Assembly: GCA_964487915.1 (NCBI GenBank)
Contig: CAZASN010000001.1
Location: forward strand, 1-64,000
DNA from: Proruminimicrobium sp964487915
GTDB taxonomy: Bacteria > Elusimicrobiota > Endomicrobiia > Endomicrobiales > Endomicrobiaceae
DNA: 64,000 nt
Reading direction: 5' to 3'
Shown: positions 1 through 8,438 of the stretch, in pieces
Layout of the letters: the number at the start of each line of letters is the position of its first letter
Numbering within the stretch: the first letter of the stretch is position 1
The notes under the pieces: generated by a model
What the model was told of the DNA's origin: nothing
The model's database searches: none
Seen by the model: the letters and a program-made list of their open reading frames with translations, nothing else
Position numbers and translations under genes: made by a program

Positions 1-1
1 A

Positions 2-52
2 GAAGGCGGAAGAACCGTAGGTTCAGGCGTTGTAACTGAAATAAAAGAATAA
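2..52 (+). CDS. tuf: Elongation factor Tu, C-terminal 16 codons (cut by window start)
   Basis: The frame reads EGGRTVGSGVVTEIKE and then stops. This is the conserved end of EF-Tu domain III (family form close to EGGRTVGAGVV). The rest of the gene lies upstream of the window. It sits 17 bases before rpsJ, the usual str-to-S10 junction (rpsL-rpsG-fusA-tuf-rpsJ), so the ribosomal cluster is probably joined to the str operon. The identification rests on a short stretch, but both the motif and the position agree. Confidence 0.85.
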   Translation, partial: EGGRTVGSGVVTEIKE

Positions 53-69
53 TCATACAGGAATAAACT

Positions 70-408
70 ATGTCAAATGAAAAAGTAACAGCAAGTCAGC
101 CGCAAACGCAGAGATTAAGAATTAAACTTCGTTCTTACGATTGCAAAATGTTGGATGATTCTCTTAAGAAAATCGTGGAAACGGCAAGAAGAACGGGCGC
201 GACTATAACGGGTCCGATACTTCTTCCTACAAACATTAAGAAATACACGGTTAACAGATCAGTTCATTCTGATAAGAAATCAAGAGAACAGTTTGAAATG
301 AGAGTTCACAAGAGACTGGTTGATATTTGTGAACCGTCAGGATCCACAGTTGAAGAATTGATGAAATTAGATCTTCCTGCGGGCGTAGATATAGAAATAA
401 AGATGTAA
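70..408 (+). CDS. rpsJ: 30S ribosomal protein S10 (NusE)
   Basis: The protein is 112 residues, about ten longer than the common 102-103 because of a polar N-terminal tail. The core reads RLRIKLRSYDCKMLD near residue 15, followed by TGPILLPT and the RSVHSDKKSREQFEMRVHKR loop, all typical of S10. S10 is a 30S head protein and, with NusB, a transcription antitermination factor. An aggaat element precedes the ATG. It is the first gene of the S10 block, directly after tuf. Confidence 0.97.
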   Translation: MSNEKVTASQPQTQRLRIKLRSYDCKMLDDSLKKIVETARRTGATITGPILLPTNIKKYTVNRSVHSDKKSREQFEMRVHKRLVDICEPSGSTVEELMKLDLPAGVDIEIKM

Positions 409-433
409 TAAAAAATTGTATTAGAGAGAAATT

Positions 434-1108
434 ATGTTAAAATCAATAATAGGTTCAAAAGTTGGAATGACACAGGTTTTTGACGAAAAAGGCAAGCTTG
501 TTCCGGTTACCGTAATAGAGGCCGGTCCGTGCGTTGTCACAGCAGTCAAAACAGTTGAAAATAACGGTTATAATGCCGTTCAGCTCGGTTTTGCGAATGT
601 TGAAGAAAAGAAACTCAACAAAGCGCAAGCCGGACTTTTCAAAAAGAATAATATAGCTCCTAAAAAAGTTTTGAAAGAAATCAGACTCAGCGACGTTTCT
701 GGTTTGACGGTCGGCCAGGAAATAAAAGCCGATATTTTCAAAGCCGGAGATTATGTTGACGTTACCGGCGTTTCAAAAGGAAAGGGATTTGCCGGCGTTA
801 TTAAGAGACACAATTTCGGACAGCAGCCTGTAACAAGAGGCGCATCCGACAGAACAAGAGCAAGAGGTTCGTCAGGTTCTCAGGGCCCTCAGAGAGTTTT
901 GAAAGGAATGAGAATGTCCGGACGTTTGGGACAGGATACGGTTACGGTTCAGAAACTTCTGGTCGTAAACGTTGACGCCGAAAAAAATGTTCTTCTTTTA
1001 AGAGGAGCGGTTCCTTCGGTAAAAAAAGCAACTCTTGTAATAAATAACACAGTAAAGAAAATTCCTGTCGTCGTTGTTAAGAAAGAAGAAAAAAAAGCTA
1101 AAAAATAA
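434..1108 (+). CDS. rplC: 50S ribosomal protein L3
   Basis: L3 is a 224-residue primary 23S rRNA binder near the peptidyl transferase centre. The N-terminus IIGSKVGMTQVFDEKG and the central loop with GSQGPQRVLKGMRMSGRLGQ are diagnostic; this loop reaches towards the catalytic centre. The last 20 or so residues are an unusually lysine-rich tail (KKEEKKAKK), longer than in E. coli. Spacing to rpsJ is 25 bases and a gagag element lies upstream of the ATG. Confidence 0.97.
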   Translation: MLKSIIGSKVGMTQVFDEKGKLVPVTVIEAGPCVVTAVKTVENNGYNAVQLGFANVEEKKLNKAQAGLFKKNNIAPKKVLKEIRLSDVSGLTVGQEIKADIFKAGDYVDVTGVSKGKGFAGVIKRHNFGQQPVTRGASDRTRARGSSGSQGPQRVLKGMRMSGRLGQDTVTVQKLLVVNVDAEKNVLLLRGAVPSVKKATLVINNTVKKIPVVVVKKEEKKAKK

Positions 1109-1133
1109 AATTTGTAAATAGGACGAGAAGATA

Positions 1134-1757
1134 ATGGATACAAAAGTTTATACGGTAGAAGGAAAAGAAAAAGGAAAATTTGAACTTCCCGCGTTTTTTA
1201 ACACGGAAGTTTCAACGGCTTTGCTTCATGAAATAACGACGGGATATCTTGCTAACAAGAGATCCGGAACCCACGCCACAAAAACAAGAGGAGAAGTTTC
1301 TTTCTCGGGCGCTAAGCCTTGGAAACAGAAAGGAACCGGCAACGCAAGAGCCGGCCAGAAAAACTCGCCTCTGTGGAGAAAAGGCGGTATTATATTCGGA
1401 CCTCAGCCCAGAGATTATTTTCAGAAAATGTCAAAACAGAAAAGACGTTTGGCTCTTAATATGGCGTTTTCAAATCTGGTAAGCAAGGATAATCTTATTT
1501 TGGTTGATCTTATAAAACTGGAACAGCCTAAAACGAAAAAAGTCGTTGAATTTTTGAAGAATCTCAAAGTTGACGGGCAGAAAGTAATAATCGCTCTTCC
1601 CAAAAACGACGAGGTTATCAAAATAGCGTCAAAAAATGTTAAAAATTTAGTTGTTGACAATATTGCCAATCTTAATGCCTACCACGTTATGTGGGCGGAT
1701 AAAGTTATTACGACTCCGGAAGCTTTGGACGGCATTAAGGCAAAGCAGTCTGTTTAA
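1134..1757 (+). CDS. rplD: 50S ribosomal protein L4
   Basis: The protein has 207 residues, the normal length. The long exit-tunnel loop is visible as SGAKPWKQKGTGNARAGQ followed by SPLWRKGGIIFGPQPRDY around residues 58-95. L4 lines the nascent-chain tunnel; in E. coli it also represses its own operon through the S10 leader, but no such leader can be recognised here because the cluster continues from tuf. A small GC hairpin (CGGGA/TCCCG) lies in the gap after the gene. Confidence 0.97.
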   Translation: MDTKVYTVEGKEKGKFELPAFFNTEVSTALLHEITTGYLANKRSGTHATKTRGEVSFSGAKPWKQKGTGNARAGQKNSPLWRKGGIIFGPQPRDYFQKMSKQKRRLALNMAFSNLVSKDNLILVDLIKLEQPKTKKVVEFLKNLKVDGQKVIIALPKNDEVIKIASKNVKNLVVDNIANLNAYHVMWADKVITTPEALDGIKAKQSV

Positions 1758-1813
1758 TTTAAAGCAACGGGAGTTTTCCCGCGACGTTAAAAGAAGATAA
1801 ATAGGAAGAGAAA

Positions 1814-2101
1814 ATGGAAATCAGAAACATTATTAAAAAACCTCTTATTACCGAAAAATCGTCGGTAATGAAAGAAAAAGAAGGAAAGTATACGTTTGTC
1901 GTTGATAAAGACGCCAATAAATACCAGATAAAACAGGCCGTAGAAACGATGTTTAACGTAAAAGTAAAAAGCGTTCATACAGCTATTTTTGCCGGAAAAG
2001 CAAAAAGAATGGGAATGCATGAAGGTTATAAAAGCGACTGGAAGAAAGCTATAATAAAGCTTCAGAAAGGTCAGGAAATATCAATAGTCGACGAAGCATA
2101 A
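1814..2101 (+). CDS. rplW: 50S ribosomal protein L23
   Basis: The protein has 95 residues. The opening IIKKPLITEKSSVMKEKEGK and the middle DANKYQIKQAVETMFNVKVK are standard for L23, the tunnel-exit protein that docks trigger factor and SRP. A ggaagag Shine-Dalgarno sequence precedes the ATG. Gene order L4-L23-L2 is the conserved S10 order. Confidence 0.97.
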   Translation: MEIRNIIKKPLITEKSSVMKEKEGKYTFVVDKDANKYQIKQAVETMFNVKVKSVHTAIFAGKAKRMGMHEGYKSDWKKAIIKLQKGQEISIVDEA

Positions 2102-2172
2102 GAGTTTCGTAAGAAGTAAATATGGGTGGATTTTTAAAATTCCTGCCCGATAAATAGGAAAGAGAGAGAAAT

Positions 2173-3006
2173 ATGCCGATTAAAACATTTAAGCCGTACA
2201 CGCCGGTCAGAAGATTTATCACGATGGAAGATTTTTCGGAAATAACTACAAATAAACCCGAGAAATCCTTGACGATGCCTGCAAAGAAAACCGGAGGCAG
2301 AAACAATACCGGCCAGGTTATGGTCCGTTTCAGAGGCGGAGAACACAAAAGATTTTACAGAATCATAGATTTCAAAAGAGAAAAAATAGGAGTACCCGCA
2401 AAAGTAGTTTCAATAGAATACGATCCGAACAGAACAAGCAGAATAGCATTGCTTGAATATAAAGACGGAGAAAAAAGATACATTATACAACCTAAGGGTT
2501 TGAAAGTAGGAGACGAACTTATGTCCGGTCCGGATGCCGAAATAAGAGACGGTAACGCTCTTCCTCTTTCCAACATACCTGTAGGTACGTTTATACATAA
2601 CCTTGAATTAGTTCCCGGAAAAGGCGGACAGTTGATCAGATCGGCAGGTTCAGCCGCGCAGTTACTCGCGAAAGAAGATGAATATGCCCACGTCAGAATG
2701 CCTTCCGGAGAAATAAGATTAGTCTTGGTTAAGTGTTACGCAACAGTGGGTCAGGTGGGAAACATTGAACATGAAAACATGGCAATTGGTTCTGCAGGAA
2801 GAAACCGCCACTTCGGTAAGAAACCTCATGTGCGTGGTACGGCCATGAACGCTACAGACCATCCTCACGGTGGTGGAAGAGGCAGATCTAAAGGTAATAA
2901 TCAGCCTCGCAGCCCATGGAACCAGCCTGCAAAGGGTTTCAAAACAAGGCCCAAGAAGGTTTGGGACTGGATGATAGTAAGTCACAGGAATAAAGCTAAG
3001 GCATAG
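2173..3006 (+). CDS. rplB: 50S ribosomal protein L2
   Basis: The protein has 277 residues and full length. The C-terminal block MNATDHPHGGGRGRSKG contains the conserved histidine next to the peptidyl transferase centre, and VVSIEYDPNRTSRIALLEY in the first half is the RNA-binding OB-like part. L2 is needed for subunit association and peptide bond formation. It is preceded by a clear gaaagagag element and ends nine bases before rpsS. Confidence 0.98.
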   Translation: MPIKTFKPYTPVRRFITMEDFSEITTNKPEKSLTMPAKKTGGRNNTGQVMVRFRGGEHKRFYRIIDFKREKIGVPAKVVSIEYDPNRTSRIALLEYKDGEKRYIIQPKGLKVGDELMSGPDAEIRDGNALPLSNIPVGTFIHNLELVPGKGGQLIRSAGSAAQLLAKEDEYAHVRMPSGEIRLVLVKCYATVGQVGNIEHENMAIGSAGRNRHFGKKPHVRGTAMNATDHPHGGGRGRSKGNNQPRSPWNQPAKGFKTRPKKVWDWMIVSHRNKAKA

Positions 3007-3015
3007 GAGAAATAA

Positions 3016-3300
3016 ATGAGCAGGTCAGTAAAAAAAGGTCCTTATGTAGATGCCAAACTTTTAAAGAAAATGGAAGCGTTGAATAAATCGGGTGAAAAGA
3101 AAATAGTGAAAACCTGGGCAAGAAGTTCAACGATTACTCCTGATTTCGTAGGACACACGTTGGCAGTGCATAACGGAAAAAAATGGTTGCCGATTTATAT
3201 ATCGGAACAGATGGTCGGGCATAAGCTCGGTGAATTCGCGCCTACCAGAGTATTTAAAGGCCACGGCGGAATGACAAAGCAGGAAACATCGTTAACATAA
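3016..3300 (+). CDS. rpsS: 30S ribosomal protein S19
   Basis: The protein has 94 residues. RSVKKGPYVDAKLLKK at the start, then TWARSSTITPDFVGHT and GHKLGEFAPTRVFKGHGG, are the hallmarks of S19, which forms the A-site finger bridge region of the 30S head with S13. An ggagaaata ribosome-binding site spans the end of rplB, suggesting tight translational coupling. Confidence 0.98.
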   Translation: MSRSVKKGPYVDAKLLKKMEALNKSGEKKIVKTWARSSTITPDFVGHTLAVHNGKKWLPIYISEQMVGHKLGEFAPTRVFKGHGGMTKQETSLT

Positions 3301-3319
3301 AAAGCAAAGGACAAAAAAG

Positions 3320-3757
3320 ATGCAAGCAAAAGCAATAGCAAAATTTGTAAGATATGCTCCGAGAAAAGTCAATCAGGTTTTGACCGTAATAAGAAACCAG
3401 AATGTTGAAAAAGCATTTGAAATTCTTTCTTTTCTTCCTAAAAATTCAACGGAACTCGTTGAAAAGGTTTTGAAAAGCGCGGTTGCAAACGCCGGCAAAC
3501 TTAAAGATTTCTCAGGGCTTAAAATTAAGGAATGCTGGGTAGGCCAGGGTCCGACTTTGAAAAGAATGAGACCGGGTCCTATGGGCAGAGGAATGCCGTA
3601 TAAAAGAAAAACTTCTCATCTTACGATAATCGTAACCGATGAAGGAGTCGTCGCAAAAAAAAGCAAGAAAAAAACTGCGGTAAAAAAACCGTCAGCGGCG
3701 GCGGAAGTTAAAGCTGTTAAAGAAACAAAAGAAAATAAAAATAAGGTAAAAGGGTAA
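3320..3757 (+). CDS. rplV: 50S ribosomal protein L22 with basic C-terminal extension
   Basis: The core (residues 1-110) shows AKFVRYAPRKVNQVLTVIRN and the tunnel hairpin region GPTLKRMRPGPMGRGMPYKR, as in L22. The protein is 145 residues, about 35 longer than the E. coli protein, through a Lys/Ala/Val-rich low-complexity tail (KKSKKKTAVKK and onward) likely to be surface exposed on the 50S. The stop lies five bases before the rpsC start. Confidence 0.97.
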   Translation: MQAKAIAKFVRYAPRKVNQVLTVIRNQNVEKAFEILSFLPKNSTELVEKVLKSAVANAGKLKDFSGLKIKECWVGQGPTLKRMRPGPMGRGMPYKRKTSHLTIIVTDEGVVAKKSKKKTAVKKPSAAAEVKAVKETKENKNKVKG

Positions 3758-3762
3758 GGTTC

Positions 3763-4470
3763 ATGGGTCATAAAATTCATCCTAAAAGTGTTCGTATAGG
3801 TTATATTAAGGATTGGGATTCAAAGTGGTTCAACCTGAAAGAAATGCCTGACTTTGTAGAAGAAGATTTCAGAATAAGAAGATACTTGAAAGATAAACTT
3901 AAAAGCGCTTCTGTTTCAAAAATCGGAATTGAAAGAGCCGGTAAATATATCAGAGTAAATATCTACACGTCAAGGCCGGGAATAGTAATCGGCAAGGGCG
4001 GACAGGGTATGGAAACACTGAGAATGGAAGTTGAGCAGATGACGCAGAGAAAAGCGTTTGTAAACGTCATGGAAATAAAAAAACCTGAAGCGGACGCTCA
4101 GCTTTGCGCAGACAATATAGCATACCAGCTTGAAAAACAGATAGCTTTCAGAAGAGCAATGAAAAAAGTTATGGAAAAGGCTATGCTGGCAGGAGCCAAA
4201 GGCATAAAAGTTATGTGCGCAGGAAGGCTCGGCGGCGCGGAAATCGCAAGAACGGAATGGCTTAAAGAAGGCAGAATTCCGTTGCAGACTTTCAGAGCCG
4301 AAATAGATTACGGTTTTTCCGAAGCCAACACCACGATGGGAAAAATCGGAGTAAAAGTATGGATATTCAAAAAAGAGCATTTCCAGAAAACCGCAAAGGA
4401 ACTTTTGGAAGAAGCCAAACTTGTTGAAAATCCGGCTGAAGCAGCAGCAAACGTTCAGGAAGAAAAGTAG
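3763..4470 (+). CDS. rpsC: 30S ribosomal protein S3
   Basis: The protein has 235 residues. The type II KH domain shows RPGIVIGKGGQGMETLR around residues 68-84, and the C-terminal domain has GRLGGAEIARTEWLKEGRIP, the conserved helicase-side surface of the mRNA entry channel. The start GHKIHPKSVRIGYIKDWDSKW matches the family. It overlaps nothing and follows rplV by five bases. Confidence 0.98.
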   Translation: MGHKIHPKSVRIGYIKDWDSKWFNLKEMPDFVEEDFRIRRYLKDKLKSASVSKIGIERAGKYIRVNIYTSRPGIVIGKGGQGMETLRMEVEQMTQRKAFVNVMEIKKPEADAQLCADNIAYQLEKQIAFRRAMKKVMEKAMLAGAKGIKVMCAGRLGGAEIARTEWLKEGRIPLQTFRAEIDYGFSEANTTMGKIGVKVWIFKKEHFQKTAKELLEEAKLVENPAEAAANVQEEK

Positions 4471-4500
4471 TTTATTTAAAAGTTAAGGAAGGACAAACAT

Positions 4501-4914
4501 ATGTTGATGCCAAAAAGAGTAAAATACAGAAAGACTCACAGGGGAAGGATGAAAGGTTACGCCAAGGGCGGAACCGAATTGTCTTTCGGGACTTACGGTC
4601 TTCAGGCTTTGGAACCTGTCTGGCTGAACAGCAACCAGATAGAAGCGGCCCGTATCGCTTTGACAAAGTTTATAAAAAAAGGCGGGAAAATCTGGATAAG
4701 AGTATTTCCGGACAAGCCTGTAACGAAGAAACCTGCCGAAACCAGAATGGGTAAAGGAAAAGGAGATCCGGCGTTTTGGGTCGCCGTAGTAAAGCCCGGC
4801 AGAGTAATGTTTGAAATGGAAGGTATTTCGGAAACGGACGCAAGAAGAGCTTTGAGACTTGCATCCGATAAATTGCCTATACATTGCAAAATCTTAGTAA
4901 GACAAGAAATATAA
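4501..4914 (+). CDS. rplP: 50S ribosomal protein L16
   Basis: The protein has 137 residues and binds near the A-site and EF-G region of the 50S. MLMPKRVKYRKTHRGRMKG is the classical L16 opening. The ATG two codons later (MPKRVKY) is an alternative start that better matches the family; the aaggaagga element sits closer to the first. MGKGKGDPAFWVAVVKPGRVMFEM is the conserved middle. Confidence 0.97.
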   Translation: MLMPKRVKYRKTHRGRMKGYAKGGTELSFGTYGLQALEPVWLNSNQIEAARIALTKFIKKGGKIWIRVFPDKPVTKKPAETRMGKGKGDPAFWVAVVKPGRVMFEMEGISETDARRALRLASDKLPIHCKILVRQEI

Positions 4915-4929
4915 TAACGGAAAAGAGAT

Positions 4930-5133
4930 ATGAAACAAAAAAATTGGCAGGAAATCAAAAGTATGTCGGATAAAGAATTGGCGGCTAAGCTTACTGAACT
5001 TGAAGAAAAGTATTATAAACTTAAATTCAGAAACGCGACGGCTCCGGTCAAAAATCCTCTTGAAATAAGAGAATTGAGAAAAACAATAGCAAGAATAAAA
5101 ACGATTCTTGCCCAACAGAAAAAAGGGAAATAA
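4930..5133 (+). CDS. rpmC: 50S ribosomal protein L29
   Basis: This small two-helix protein has 67 residues and sits near the tunnel exit. WQEIKSMSDKELAAKLTELE and NPLEIRELRKTIARIKTIL match the two antiparallel helices of L29. The gene is preceded by a ggaaaagag element and lies between rplP and rpsQ, as expected. Confidence 0.95.
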   Translation: MKQKNWQEIKSMSDKELAAKLTELEEKYYKLKFRNATAPVKNPLEIRELRKTIARIKTILAQQKKGK

Positions 5134-5153
5134 TCCCGTAGGAAGGAAGAAAA

Positions 5154-5408
5154 ATGGCTGAACGTGCAAACAGAAAAATAATGCAGGGAACGGTAATCGC
5201 GGACAAATCTCCTAAAACGAGAATCGTCTCGGTTGAAAGAACAATAGCTCATTCAAAATACGGAAGAGTTACCCGTATGAAATCAAAATTCTCGGTTCAC
5301 GACGAGAAAAATGAATCCAAAACGGGTGATTTGGTATCTATAATGGAATCAAGGCCTCTTTCAAAAACGAAAAGATGGGTTTTGATGTCAATAGTAAACA
5401 AAGCGTAA
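5154..5408 (+). CDS. rpsQ: 30S ribosomal protein S17
   Basis: The protein has 84 residues, with the OB-fold signature QGTVIADKSPKTRIVSVERT and HSKYGRVTRMKSKFSVHDE, then ESRPLSKTKRWVL. S17 is a primary binder of 16S rRNA helices 7 and 11. A ggaaggaag Shine-Dalgarno sequence is present, and the gene sits in the conserved L29-S17-L14 order. Confidence 0.97.
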   Translation: MAERANRKIMQGTVIADKSPKTRIVSVERTIAHSKYGRVTRMKSKFSVHDEKNESKTGDLVSIMESRPLSKTKRWVLMSIVNKA

Positions 5409-5418
5409 GGAAACCAAT

Positions 5419-5787
5419 ATGATTCAAGAAAGATCAATTTTAAATGTTGCAGACAATTCAGGCGCAAGAAAAGTACGTTGTTTCAGAGTCCTTAAAGGGA
5501 TGAAGAGAAGATATGCCGGCCTCGGCGACGTTATAGTCGCTTCGGTACAGGATGCGATTCCTCACGGCAGCATCAAGAAAGGCGACGTTGTAAAGGTTGT
5601 TATCGTAAGAACCGCAAAAGAGTACCGCAGAGAAGACGGAACATATATCAGGTTCAGCGATAACGCGGCCGTTATCATCAACGAAGAGGGTGAACCTAAA
5701 GGAACCCGTATTTTCGGTCCTGTCGCAAGAGAATTAAGAGAAGCAAATTTTCTTAAAATAATTTCTTTGGCGCCGGAAGTAATATAA
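5419..5787 (+). CDS. rplN: 50S ribosomal protein L14
   Basis: The protein has 122 residues, exactly the family length. MIQERSILNVADNSGARKVRC and the block FSDNAAVIINEEGEPKGTRIFGPVARELR are near universal in L14, which forms intersubunit bridges with 16S rRNA helix 14. It begins the spc-type portion of the cluster. Confidence 0.98.
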   Translation: MIQERSILNVADNSGARKVRCFRVLKGMKRRYAGLGDVIVASVQDAIPHGSIKKGDVVKVVIVRTAKEYRREDGTYIRFSDNAAVIINEEGEPKGTRIFGPVARELREANFLKIISLAPEVI

Positions 5788-5809
5788 TTAATAGTAATAG
5801 GATAGAAAT

Positions 5810-6121
5810 ATGCTTAACATTAAGAAGAAAGACAAAGTAGTAGTTTTAGCAGGCAAAGACAAGGGCAAACAGGGCGAAGTCTTGAAAATGTTTTTTGAAG
5901 AGGGAAAAGTTGTCGTTTCCAAAGTCGCTTTTGTGAAGAGACATACAAAACCTACTCAGAGAGATCCGGGCGGAATAAAAGAAAAAGAATCGCCCATATC
6001 AATTTCAAACGTTATGCTTGTATGCCCGAAATGCAACAAGCCTAACAGACCGAAATTTGATAAGCTTTCAGACGGTAAAAAAGTAAGAGTATGCAGAAAA
6101 TGCGGTGAAATAATAGTTTAA
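5810..6121 (+). CDS. rplX: 50S ribosomal protein L24
   Basis: The protein has 103 residues. The KOW motif is at the start (KKDKVVVLAGKDKGKQGEVLK). The C-terminal part carries two CxxC knuckles, CPKCNKP and CRKCGEI, forming a likely zinc ribbon as in many non-proteobacterial L24 proteins. L24 is an assembly initiator of the 50S subunit. It is placed between rplN and rplE as usual. Confidence 0.96.
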   Translation: MLNIKKKDKVVVLAGKDKGKQGEVLKMFFEEGKVVVSKVAFVKRHTKPTQRDPGGIKEKESPISISNVMLVCPKCNKPNRPKFDKLSDGKKVRVCRKCGEIIV

Positions 6122-6136
6122 CAAGGGAAAAGAAAT

Positions 6137-6697
6137 ATGAATCAAGTTCCTAGAATGAAAGAAGTATTTTTGAAAAACGTAGTGCCGGCTTTGGAAAAAG
6201 AATTCGGTTTTAAAAATATAAACCAGGTTCCCAAGCTGACGAAGATTGTTATCAATATCGGACTTTCCGAAGCCAAAGACAACGTGAAAGTCGTTGAAAC
6301 GGCCAGCGACGAACTTGCGGCGATAACGGGGCAGAAACCTCTCGTCTGCAAAGCAAAGCAGTCAGTTTCAAACTTTAAAATAAGAGAAGGCATGCCTATA
6401 GGGATAAAAGTAACTCTAAGAGGCGCGATAATGTACGAATTTTTGGACAGATTAATCAATATCGCTATTCCGAGAATCAGAGATTTCAGAGGAATAGAGC
6501 CGAATAAATTTGACGGAAGAGGAAATTTCAACCTCGGTCTTACGGAACAGTATATATTTCCGGAAATCAACGTTGAAAAATCCGATAAAGCAAGAGGAAT
6601 GAACATAACTTTTGTTACGACGGCAAAAGAAGACGAACATGCCAAGAAGCTTTTGGAATATCTCGGAATGCCGTTTAAAAAAAGAGAAACGAAATAG
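6137..6697 (+). CDS. rplE: 50S ribosomal protein L5
   Basis: The protein has 186 residues. The family blocks are visible: VPKLTKIVINIGLSEAKDN, then GQKPLVCKAKQSVSNFKIREGMPIG, and RDFRGIEPNKFDGRGNFNLG. L5 binds 5S rRNA in the central protuberance together with L18 and L25. A gggaaaaga ribosome-binding site precedes the ATG. Confidence 0.97.
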   Translation: MNQVPRMKEVFLKNVVPALEKEFGFKNINQVPKLTKIVINIGLSEAKDNVKVVETASDELAAITGQKPLVCKAKQSVSNFKIREGMPIGIKVTLRGAIMYEFLDRLINIAIPRIRDFRGIEPNKFDGRGNFNLGLTEQYIFPEINVEKSDKARGMNITFVTTAKEDEHAKKLLEYLGMPFKKRETK

Positions 6698-6774
6698 TTT
6701 TTTAAAAAAAGTTTAAGAAGAAAAACCATAAGATGTTTATAGAGAAAGTAAATAAAAAAAAGTAGAGGTTTATT

Positions 6775-6960
6775 ATGGCAACACTATCAGCAGAAGCAAA
6801 AATGCGCAAACCTCAGAAGTTTGCAACTAGGTACAGGAACAGATGTCGCCTGTGTGGAAGACCTAGAGGCTACTACAGAGATTTCGGTCTGTGCAGAATT
6901 TGTTTCCGTAAGCTTGCTCACAACGGAGAAATTCCGGGCGTGACAAAGTCAAGTTGGTAA
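6775..6960 (+). CDS. rpsN: 30S ribosomal protein S14, zinc-binding type Z
   Basis: The protein has 61 residues, the short zinc-containing form. Cysteines 24, 27, 40 and 43 form CRLC and CRIC knuckles separated by 12 residues, and the end KLAHNGEIPGVTKSSW is the invariant S14 tail. It has no paralogue in the window. Presence of the C+ form, together with zinc forms of L36 and S4, shows a zinc-bound ribosome under normal conditions. An agaggttt element precedes the start. Confidence 0.97.
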   Translation: MATLSAEAKMRKPQKFATRYRNRCRLCGRPRGYYRDFGLCRICFRKLAHNGEIPGVTKSSW

Positions 6961-7005
6961 GTACGGCAGGTTAAGAGCAAAATAAAATTAGAAAGAGGTT
7001 GGGTA

Positions 7006-7401
7006 ATGATTACAGATCCTATATCAGACATGTTTGTGAGAATAAGGAACGCGAATTCCAAATTACACGAAAAAGTTGATATTCCGGCGTCAAAAGTAAA
7101 AACGGAAATTGCAAAAGTTTTGAAAGACGAAGGATATATTACAAATTATAAAAACATTGAAGACCAGAAACAGGGCGTTTTGAGAGTTTATCTGAAGTAC
7201 GATTTAAACGGAAAACCTGCTCTGAGCGGTTTGAAAAGAGTTTCAAAGCCGGGCTTGAGAATATACAAGGGCTATGAAGATTTGCCTAAGGTTCTCGGAA
7301 GTTTCGGTATTGCTATTATTTCTACGCCAAAAGGAATGATGGCAAGCAAGAAAGCCAAAGATGCCAAAATCGGCGGCGAATTGATCGGTTACGTTTGGTA
7401 A
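7006..7401 (+). CDS. rpsH: 30S ribosomal protein S8
   Basis: The protein has 131 residues. MITDPISDMFVRIRNANSKLHEKVDIP and the C-terminal STPKGMMASKKAKDAKIGGELIGYVW are diagnostic for S8, a primary binder of the 16S central domain. In E. coli S8 represses the spc operon by binding the rplE mRNA; no equivalent site could be recognised by eye here. Confidence 0.97.
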   Translation: MITDPISDMFVRIRNANSKLHEKVDIPASKVKTEIAKVLKDEGYITNYKNIEDQKQGVLRVYLKYDLNGKPALSGLKRVSKPGLRIYKGYEDLPKVLGSFGIAIISTPKGMMASKKAKDAKIGGELIGYVW

Positions 7402-7423
7402 ATTTTTATATTGAGGTTGCAAA

Positions 7424-7987
7424 ATGAGTCGCTTAGGAAGAAAGCCAATAGTAATACCTGAAAAGATAAAGGTAGAATTTAAAAACGGAATACTTGAAGT
7501 TTCCGGCGCAAAAGAAAAACTTTCTCAGAAGATAGATGAGAAATTGAACGTTAAGCTTGATAAAGGCACCGTTACTCTTGAAATGAAGGAAAAAACCAGA
7601 GAAGCCAATATGCTCCAGGGTCTTACAAGAGGGCTTATCGTCAATATGATTGAAGGCGTAACGAACGGTTATAAAAAAGAACTTGAATTAAACGGTCTCG
7701 GTTTTAAAGCCGTTTTAACGGGCGCAAATCTGACGTTAACCGTCGGGCTTTCGCATACAGTTACAAAAGAAGTTCCTAAAACCGTAAAAGTTGTCGTCGG
7801 AATGAACGCGGATAAAATGCCGACGCTTACGATTACAGGAGCCGACAAGCAGGCTGTAGGCGCATTTGCGGCCGAAGTCAGAGCTGTAAAACCTCCTGAA
7901 CCTTACAAGGGTTTCGGTATAAGATATGTCGGAGAAAAGATCATAAGAAAAGCCGGTAAAGCTGCGGCAGCCGGAGCAAAAAAGTAA
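7424..7987 (+). CDS. rplF: 50S ribosomal protein L6
   Basis: The protein has 187 residues and two homologous domains, starting MSRLGRKPIVIPEKIKVEF. The C-terminal motif KPPEPYKGFGIRYVGEKIIRKAGK is the GTPase-centre signature. An Ala/Lys-rich tail of about ten residues closes the protein. L6 contacts 23S rRNA near the sarcin-ricin loop. Confidence 0.97.
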   Translation: MSRLGRKPIVIPEKIKVEFKNGILEVSGAKEKLSQKIDEKLNVKLDKGTVTLEMKEKTREANMLQGLTRGLIVNMIEGVTNGYKKELELNGLGFKAVLTGANLTLTVGLSHTVTKEVPKTVKVVVGMNADKMPTLTITGADKQAVGAFAAEVRAVKPPEPYKGFGIRYVGEKIIRKAGKAAAAGAKK

Positions 7988-8045
7988 AAGTTTAAAAGCC
8001 GGCGGGCTTTAACTTGGAAACGACAAAGACAAAGAGGATATAGTA

Positions 8046-8405
8046 ATGAAAGGGTCAAAAATAAGGTTGGATTTAAGAAAGAAAAGAGTCAGAAGCAAAG
8101 TTTCCGGAACTACGGAAAGGCCGAGATTGAACGTAAAATGCGGACATAAAAATATTTATGCCCAGATTATTGACGATTCAAAAGGATTTACTCTTGCAGC
8201 TGCGTCTACGTTATCGGAAGAACTTAAAGGAAAATTAAAATCAACCGATACGGTTGAAGCGGCAAAAGCGGTGGGTAAATTAATAGCCCAGAAAGCAGCC
8301 GAAAAGAAAATTAAAACGGTTGTTTTTGACAGAGCCGGAAAATCTTATGAAGGTAAAATTAAGGCGCTTGCCGAAGAGGCAAGAGCAGGCGGATTAAATT
8401 TCTAA
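8046..8405 (+). CDS. rplR: 50S ribosomal protein L18
   Basis: The protein has 119 residues. The basic N-terminus LRKKRVRSKVSGTTERPRLNV, the IYAQIIDD strand and VVFDRAGKSYEGKIKALAEEARAGGL at the end are standard for L18, the main 5S rRNA binder. An agaggatat element lies before the ATG. Confidence 0.97.
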   Translation: MKGSKIRLDLRKKRVRSKVSGTTERPRLNVKCGHKNIYAQIIDDSKGFTLAAASTLSEELKGKLKSTDTVEAAKAVGKLIAQKAAEKKIKTVVFDRAGKSYEGKIKALAEEARAGGLNF

Positions 8406-8438
8406 AAATTTTTATATGGTTATAGTCGGGAGGATAAG

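Noticed and set aside
1768..1781. Small GC hairpin between rplD and rplW as terminator
   Set aside because: Five-base stem without T tract inside an operon; unlikely to stop transcription.
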